Shown here: positions 58,791-64,000 of the stretch, piece after piece | How the letters are laid out: the number at the start of each line of letters is the position of its first letter | Position numbering within the stretch: position 1 is the stretch's first letter | NCBI GenBank assembly: GCA_012295275.1 | Contig: CM022678.1 | Coordinates: 9,305,475 to 9,369,474 of the forward strand | Direction of reading: 5' to 3' | Length of the DNA: 64,000 nt | From: Chrysomallon squamiferum | Taxonomy: Eukaryota > Mollusca > Gastropoda > Neomphalida > Peltospiridae | Translations under genes and position numbers: made by a program | Notes under the pieces: generated by a model | The model's database searches: none | What the model was told of the DNA's origin: nothing | Seen by the model: the letters and a program-made list of their open reading frames with translations, nothing else

Positions 58791-59335
58791 ATCAGGTGTT
58801 TGCTCAAACCTGTATAGTGGGATTCAGTATACACAGTGCAGACAAGATTACACACAATCAGATGACTGTAACCAAAACAAAGCATTTAATACCACCTTGA
58901 AAAACACACACACATACACACATACATACACACACACACAGAAACACAAAGACACTGTATGTAAGTAAATACAAACATACAAACAAGGCTCAAAACTCAT
59001 CTGAAATAAATTGAGTGACACTAATTTGTTTTTGGTAGCCCGAACAAAAAATATTCATATTTCAGCATTTGAGTGTAGGAAAACATGTACTGATCATTAA
59101 CTTTTGAAGCAAGATAAAAAAGAGTCACTTATGCAAAAATACCAACAGATGTGATACTGAAATTCTACTTTATCAAGAGAAAGAAAAATCAATTCTTTTT
59201 TTTAACATCCCAGTCACCCAAACAGAACTTTGGTAGCATTTGGTGACTGGCCATTATAAGCCCTGCATTCATCTACATATGTACTTAAACACATTACTAT
59301 TATTTATTATTATAAAATATATCCAGACCACTTAC

Positions 59336-59430
59336 TTCAGAAAATGTTTCTCTTTTATTGAATTCCTCTGTCTGGCTTGTAACTGTATCAGATGAATTTG
59401 TCATCTTCACGATTTTTCTCTCAAAATCAC
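59336..59430 (-). CDS. Right-arm copy of coiled-coil-type gene exon 3
   Basis: 95 nt, same splice sites as 34772-34866 (GTAAGT donor). The frame is kept, with conservative changes (KILKM becomes KIVKM). Confidence 0.6.
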
Positions 59431-60151
59431 CTGAAAAACCAGAAAGAGATTTATTTTCAGCTTGCACAATTAAGTTTGCAAATCAAGATTACTTATTTAG
59501 CAATTTTGGAAGGGAAGCTGGATCAGCCACAATTAACAAACTCAAAATGGTTTCCAGCTTACAGTTTGTTTTATCTGTATTCACTGAGTACATTTCTCTT
59601 TTATTTCCTCTTTCATCTTGAACTTCTACATTGATCTAGCAGACTGTTTTGGCAGGCATCCTAGCTACTAATAATTATTTATGATGAGCCACAAATTGTG
59701 ATAGGATTATATCTCATAGGAAAAAAATAAAACCAAATTCCTAAATAAAAATCAAAGAAAATATATTTCAGGTTAGCTATATATATATATATATATATCA
59801 CAGTTAAGTTTTGCTATGTTTGTGTAATTCCCAACTTTACTTAAAAACTGTTAAGGTTTATTAAAAAAAATAAAAATTATTTATAAAAAAATATATATAT
59901 TTCCTTAATTATTAGGATCAACATTGAGTGTCAAAAACAAAAACCATGATATAAAAATACATTTTTGCCTTAACACAAAAATTAAAGTTATTAATAATAA
60001 TAATAATATTTATTTATTATTATTGTTGTTGTTGTTGTTGTTATTATTATTATATTAACATTAGCATAATCACCACCATTATTATCATAATCATTTCTGT
60101 TACTATGTTTTCTTAGATTACTAAGAACTTTAAAATTTAAAGATTGTTCAC

Positions 60152-60212
60152 CTTCTGTGTATCTCCTTGACATCTCCAGAGATTTTCCAAATGGAGCAGT
60201 TGTTTCATAACC
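60152..60212 (-). CDS. Right-arm copy of coiled-coil-type gene exon 2
   Basis: 61 nt, encodes GYETTAPFGKSLEMSRRYTE plus one base. Same acceptor (CCTAAAG) and donor (GTGAAC) as the left arm. Confidence 0.6.
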
Positions 60213-61033
60213 CTTTAGGAAAGAAAGAAAATAAAACAAAACATGAAATCACATTCCTATATAAAATGAGTTGATCAACCAAGATTTTAATATATAATTT
60301 TAATTTAGTTATTGATGTTGATTTACTAATTTCCTGTAGTACATTACATATTTAAATTAATTATACACAGATAAAAACTGAAGATAACATTAACATATTA
60401 GAAAAGATATTTGTTGTTTTTTTAAACATATTCTCTGTTAATCCTTAGATTCATCATCTTCAAATATAATCAGAAAACAGCTGTAGTGTTGATAAGAAAA
60501 CAGGAGAGTGAAAATAAATAAATATATAATGTGTAATGCTAGTTAATATTCTCAGCAATTCCAGTGTGTGAGGGCAACACAGAAAGTGAAGGTATATTTG
60601 TTATAAATCTAAACAGTTAACAATATTCTCAATGATTTAGTTTTAAATATCTAAGAATAATGTGATATAAAAAAGAAATAAATCTTCAACAGTTAAAATG
60701 CATATTAATGATAACAAAAACAAAAAACTAAAAACAACAAATCCACAACAAACACCCAGTGTTACTTCTGGAAACAAATAAAAAATTAAAAAACAAAAAC
60801 ATTTTAGACAACAAACTGCCAACACAGCCTATTCAGAAAAGATTTAAGGAAAAAAGAAGAAAAGAAAAATGTGTTTCTTGATAATAGTATGATATTGTCA
60901 ATCTAATTATCATTTACAGTTTGTTATACCAATAAAACTTACTTCTTGTTGGTCTTTATCCCTCCAAGAAAGAAAATACATGTTTCTCCTGTATCATTAC
61001 ATCCATACAAAACATAATTAAAACTTTACTAAC

Positions 61034-61085
61034 CTTTTCACTGCAACCATTTTCTGCATTTTCAGCTCGTTTATTGTCATTCATT
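61034..61085 (-). CDS. Right-arm copy of coiled-coil-type gene exon 1
   Basis: Encodes MNDNKRAENAENGCSEK from ATG 61084. The donor is GTTAGT, where the left copy has GTAAGT, a change that may weaken splicing. Confidence 0.55.
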
Positions 61086-61869
61086 CTGAAACGCAAATAA
61101 CAGGGTGATAAATCCAATAAGTCAGCAGGTAATTTAAATATTTTGGAAAAACACAAAGAATTACTAAGAAATGTATTTAAAATAATTTTTAAAATAAGTT
61201 AAAAAAACAAATAAATTCATTAACACAAACTGCAGTGTGTCAAAATCCATAAACTGATGCTGTTATCAATAAAACATTCTCCCTGTCTAGCATTACAAAA
61301 ACTGAGAGTCTGTATGTATGTATGTATGTGTGTGTGTGTATACAAAAACTGAGAGTCTGTAGTGTGTGTGTATGTATGTGTGTATACAAAAACTGAGAGT
61401 CTGTAGATGTGTGTGTATGTATGTGTGTGTATACAAAAACAAAACTGTATTTGATATTTAAATGCAACATATTCTGTTGATGGTTTAAAAACATAATAAT
61501 TAGGATAAAAAAGTATGGTTATATCATATATGTATCATTTATGTATAAGCTGGCATTTAGAAATATAGAAATGAAATTCATTTTTAAACAAATGTTGATA
61601 ACATTATAGATAATATGATTTGTTTTTGCTCCAGTGAGTGGCAATAAAAACATCTTCTAGCCCTGTTTCCTAAAAGCTCATAGAAATCACAAAGTTTCCC
61701 ATCAATGCAACAACTATCACAGCAGCAGTGAAACAAACCTTAAACCTGTCCCAAACATAAAAATAAAAAAAAGTAAAAAGAGAATAAATAAGAGTAAAAA
61801 TGTAAGTGGAGAAGAGAACAGAAAATAAGGGTAAGCAGTAGCTAAGCTGGTCAAGAAGTGACATATGGA

Positions 61870-64000
61870 GGATGTCAAATACACAAACAATGAGCTTGGA
61901 TGTTCATCTGCACGAATTTATCAGTCAAAACCAGTCTCAGCAGTCACAGTATGGACAACATGGACACACTGTGGATCCCACAGTCAGCATTCTGGTTTAA
62001 CTTCACCAGTTGTGCACAAGTAAGATGTCAGTATAAAATCAGATGCTTTGACTAGAAAGTTAGATATGATGTGTGGTGAATTGAAAAAACTTCACCTGAT
62101 TGAGAAACCACTGAATAGTATGGATATAGCTGTACAAAACATTACTGGTAAAGTGATGGATATCAAGAAAAAAGTGCAAGATATGGAAATGGGTATGAAT
62201 TACAATAACAAACAGTTTGAAAGGAATAAAAAAGATCTCAGAAATTTGACATCTGTTGTGTCAGATATGAACAGTTCTACTGTAAACTTAGAGATAATAA
62301 TAACAGTATGAAACAAATATGTGATTTAAAAACAGTTTGGAAACTTAAAAGAAAAACTTACAATGAACTCACTTCATGCATGACAATTTATTCTTCTGTT
62401 GAATACCAGAGAAAGACGAGGAAGACACAGAAGAGGAGTTGAAAAGGTTTATAAAAAATTCAATGAAAGTAGAAAATAATACTGACTTTCACAGAGTGCA
62501 CTGAATGGGGAGGAAGTTTGGTGGATATACAAGGACTATTTGTTGCAAAATTCATTTTATACAAAGACAGAGAAATAGCGAGAACAGCTTTACCCAAAAC
62601 AAGCTGATAAACAAGCAATACAGGGTTAATGAATAATTCAACAAAGAAATTAATGAGAGAAGGAAATTACTGCATCCAGATTACAAATCAGCAAAAAGGC
62701 AAAGGAAAAGAGCGACTTTAAGTGGTGATAAATTGTATATGGAGGGCAGGCTGTTTAGACTATGAGAGGATGGGACAGAAGCCAGAAACACAAACATAAC
62801 AACTCAGCCAACAGAAACAAAAATATAGACCACAGCAACACAAGCCAAGCTCTCACCAAGACAAGCCAATTCAGTCAGTGCAATACAACAAGGGAGGACG
62901 ACAAGTCTTACAAAGCAAAAACAGTGTTGAGTAAATGTCAGTAAACTCTCTCATTTGTAAAAATACCCAAAACAAAAATCATATAGAAATAAGCCCTTAT
63001 GTTTTAAAAATAACAGAGATTAATGTGAATGGTTTGGGAAGAAACCCACCTAATAATGTAATAAAGAAAAATCCTTATAATAAGGTGCAAGAAAGGAAGT
63101 CAGAAAAGCCAGAAGAAGATATACACAATCTGGTGGAAGCATACTGAAAGCTGGCTTGAAGTATGAAGAGAATCAGTATAAACAAACTCTAAACAGAGCT
63201 GTTAGGGAATATAGAACATATTAAACAAAAAAAGAAAATACTAAAAACTTCAAAACCCAACTTCAGTTGTGGTCAGTTCTAAACAGAAATAAACAGGGAT
63301 GGTCAAAAGTGGAGGTGACAATTGCTTCTTCAGCCAAAGAAATATCTAGTGAAGAGACTCCACTGTAATTGATCAGCTGTAGAAAACTTTATTATCAGTG
63401 AACATGTTAATTATACTGCTAATGTAATGCTGCTTTTATATGTACTGTTAGTCTATTGTTGAATGTTATTCTTGACTCTGCAATTATACCATCCGATTGG
63501 TTAGTGGAACTCATCAAACCAATATATAAAAATAAAGCTGCTCGAAAAGACCCTGAAAATTATTGACATATCACATTATTAAGTTGCTTAGGTAAATTAT
63601 TTACATCTGTACTTAATTCTGGATTAAATAAGTGTGCAGATGAAACAAACCTGATTTCAGAAAATCAAGCTGGATTTCGTTAAAATTATTCATATATTTT
63701 CTTTATACTAATTATTTTAACGAACAAATGTAAAAAGAAATAGTATTGTGCTTTTATAGATTTTGAGAAAGCGTTTGATTATGGAGTAAGTTAGTTAGGT
63801 CTGGTATAAATGGAAAATGTTTTATTGTCTTAGTAAATATGTATGAAGATACTAAGGCTAGAATTACAGCAAACAGTTTGTTATCTGATAGTTTTAATTG
63901 TGAAACTGGTGTCAGGCAAAGAAAAAAAAAAATAACCATTTTTATTCTTCTGTTTTTCTAAAAGACTTAGACAAATTTCTTATAGTTAATAAGGCAAATG
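61870..64000 (+). mobile_element. Non-LTR retrotransposon, right-arm copy (truncated by window end)
   Basis: Plus strand: the ORF1 start (ATGGAGGATGTCAAATACAC at 61865) is followed by an open coiled-coil segment (62048-62311, KKVQDMEMGMNYNNKQFERN). The ORF1 C-terminal part is broken (EEDTEEELKRFIKNSMKVEN, YKSAKRQRKRATLSGDKLYM). KITEINVNGLGRNPPNNVIK passes straight into YNKVQERKSEKPEEDIHNLV, the same endonuclease deletion as the left copy. RT motif A (CAFIDFEKAFDYG) is at about 63749. The catalytic YVDD would lie just beyond the window. Numerous stops: inactive. Confidence 0.85.

Larger units (their letters stand above)
57693..64000 (-). repeat. Right arm of the inverted duplication
   Basis: Reverse complement of 30069-36370. 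Homology starts at tttattagttttgacatcat, about 30 bases after the gap, and runs to the window end, so the arm is longer than seen. Differences include 6 versus 3 copies of the 67-bp repeat, three versus one copy of acaaaaactgagagtctgta near 61300-61420, expanded TTG near 60024-60040, and a loss of about 110 bp within the LINE near 63327. Confidence 0.95.

Noticed and set aside
1-64000. tRNA, rRNA or snRNA genes
   Set aside because: No A/B-box pairs with a cloverleaf, no rRNA core motifs and no Sm-site arrangement were noticed by eye; a covariance-model scan would be decisive.
1-64000. Alternative genetic code (TGA or TAA read as sense)
   Set aside because: In-frame stops occur as both TGA and TAA in decayed exons, while clean exons end normally at TAG or TAA; lesions or errors explain this better.

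Overview
This is a eukaryotic nuclear scaffold window: AT-rich, intron-rich, full of microsatellites and minisatellites, with decayed non-LTR retrotransposons, one piggyBac-like element and two 200-base assembly gaps (2601-2800, 57461-57660). No bacterial-style gene organisation, rRNA, tRNA or CRISPR was seen. The gene content (TRIM-type RING protein, nSTAND3-type NTPase fragment, calcium-binding EGF repeats, CAMSAP-like gene, mollusc-like LINEs) suggests a lophotrochozoan, most likely a mollusc. That is inference from families recalled, not from a database search.

Layout. 1-970 (minus): two exons of a TRIM-like RING/coiled-coil gene running off the left edge. 975-12240: gene-poor DNA with AAT, ACT and CA microsatellites, a gap, and a 29/31-bp minisatellite at 8118-9021. 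12249-27515 (minus): exons whose translations match the CH domain (right) and the CKK domain (left) of a CAMSAP/Patronin microtubule minus-end protein. Splice phases mostly agree between exons, but the CH half and linker carry frameshifts and stops. Its introns hold two pieces of an L1/Tx1-like LINE and a composite 24-bp/56-bp minisatellite (17196-19335). 29268-29364 (plus): one isolated, well-spliced exon.

30069-36370 and 57693-64000 are the two arms of a large inverted duplication, about 6.3 kb each and about 21 kb apart. Each arm holds an EN-deleted LINE and exons 1-4 of an unidentified plus-strand (left arm) gene. Exons 5-6 exist only next to the left arm. The right arm starts about 30 bases from the second gap, so a mis-joined alternative haplotype is a serious explanation.

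Between the arms: a degenerate piggyBac-like transposase (37741-39349), a LINE endonuclease fragment, a 2.9-kb 54-bp minisatellite (39607-42500), another LINE 5' piece (42620-43905), a broken nSTAND3-like NTPase (43941-45650, minus), a 101-bp tandem repeat, a decayed EGF-repeat gene with a poly(A) signal (47376-50850, plus), and a microsatellite-dense zone (52090-57460) made of diverged direct duplications that carry CRE-like TGACGTCA sites.

No operon-like cooperation between genes is expected here. The main interest is genome architecture: inverted duplication, nested and possibly spliced retroelements, coding-phase minisatellites, and genes decayed by only one or two lesions per exon, which may partly be sequencing error.
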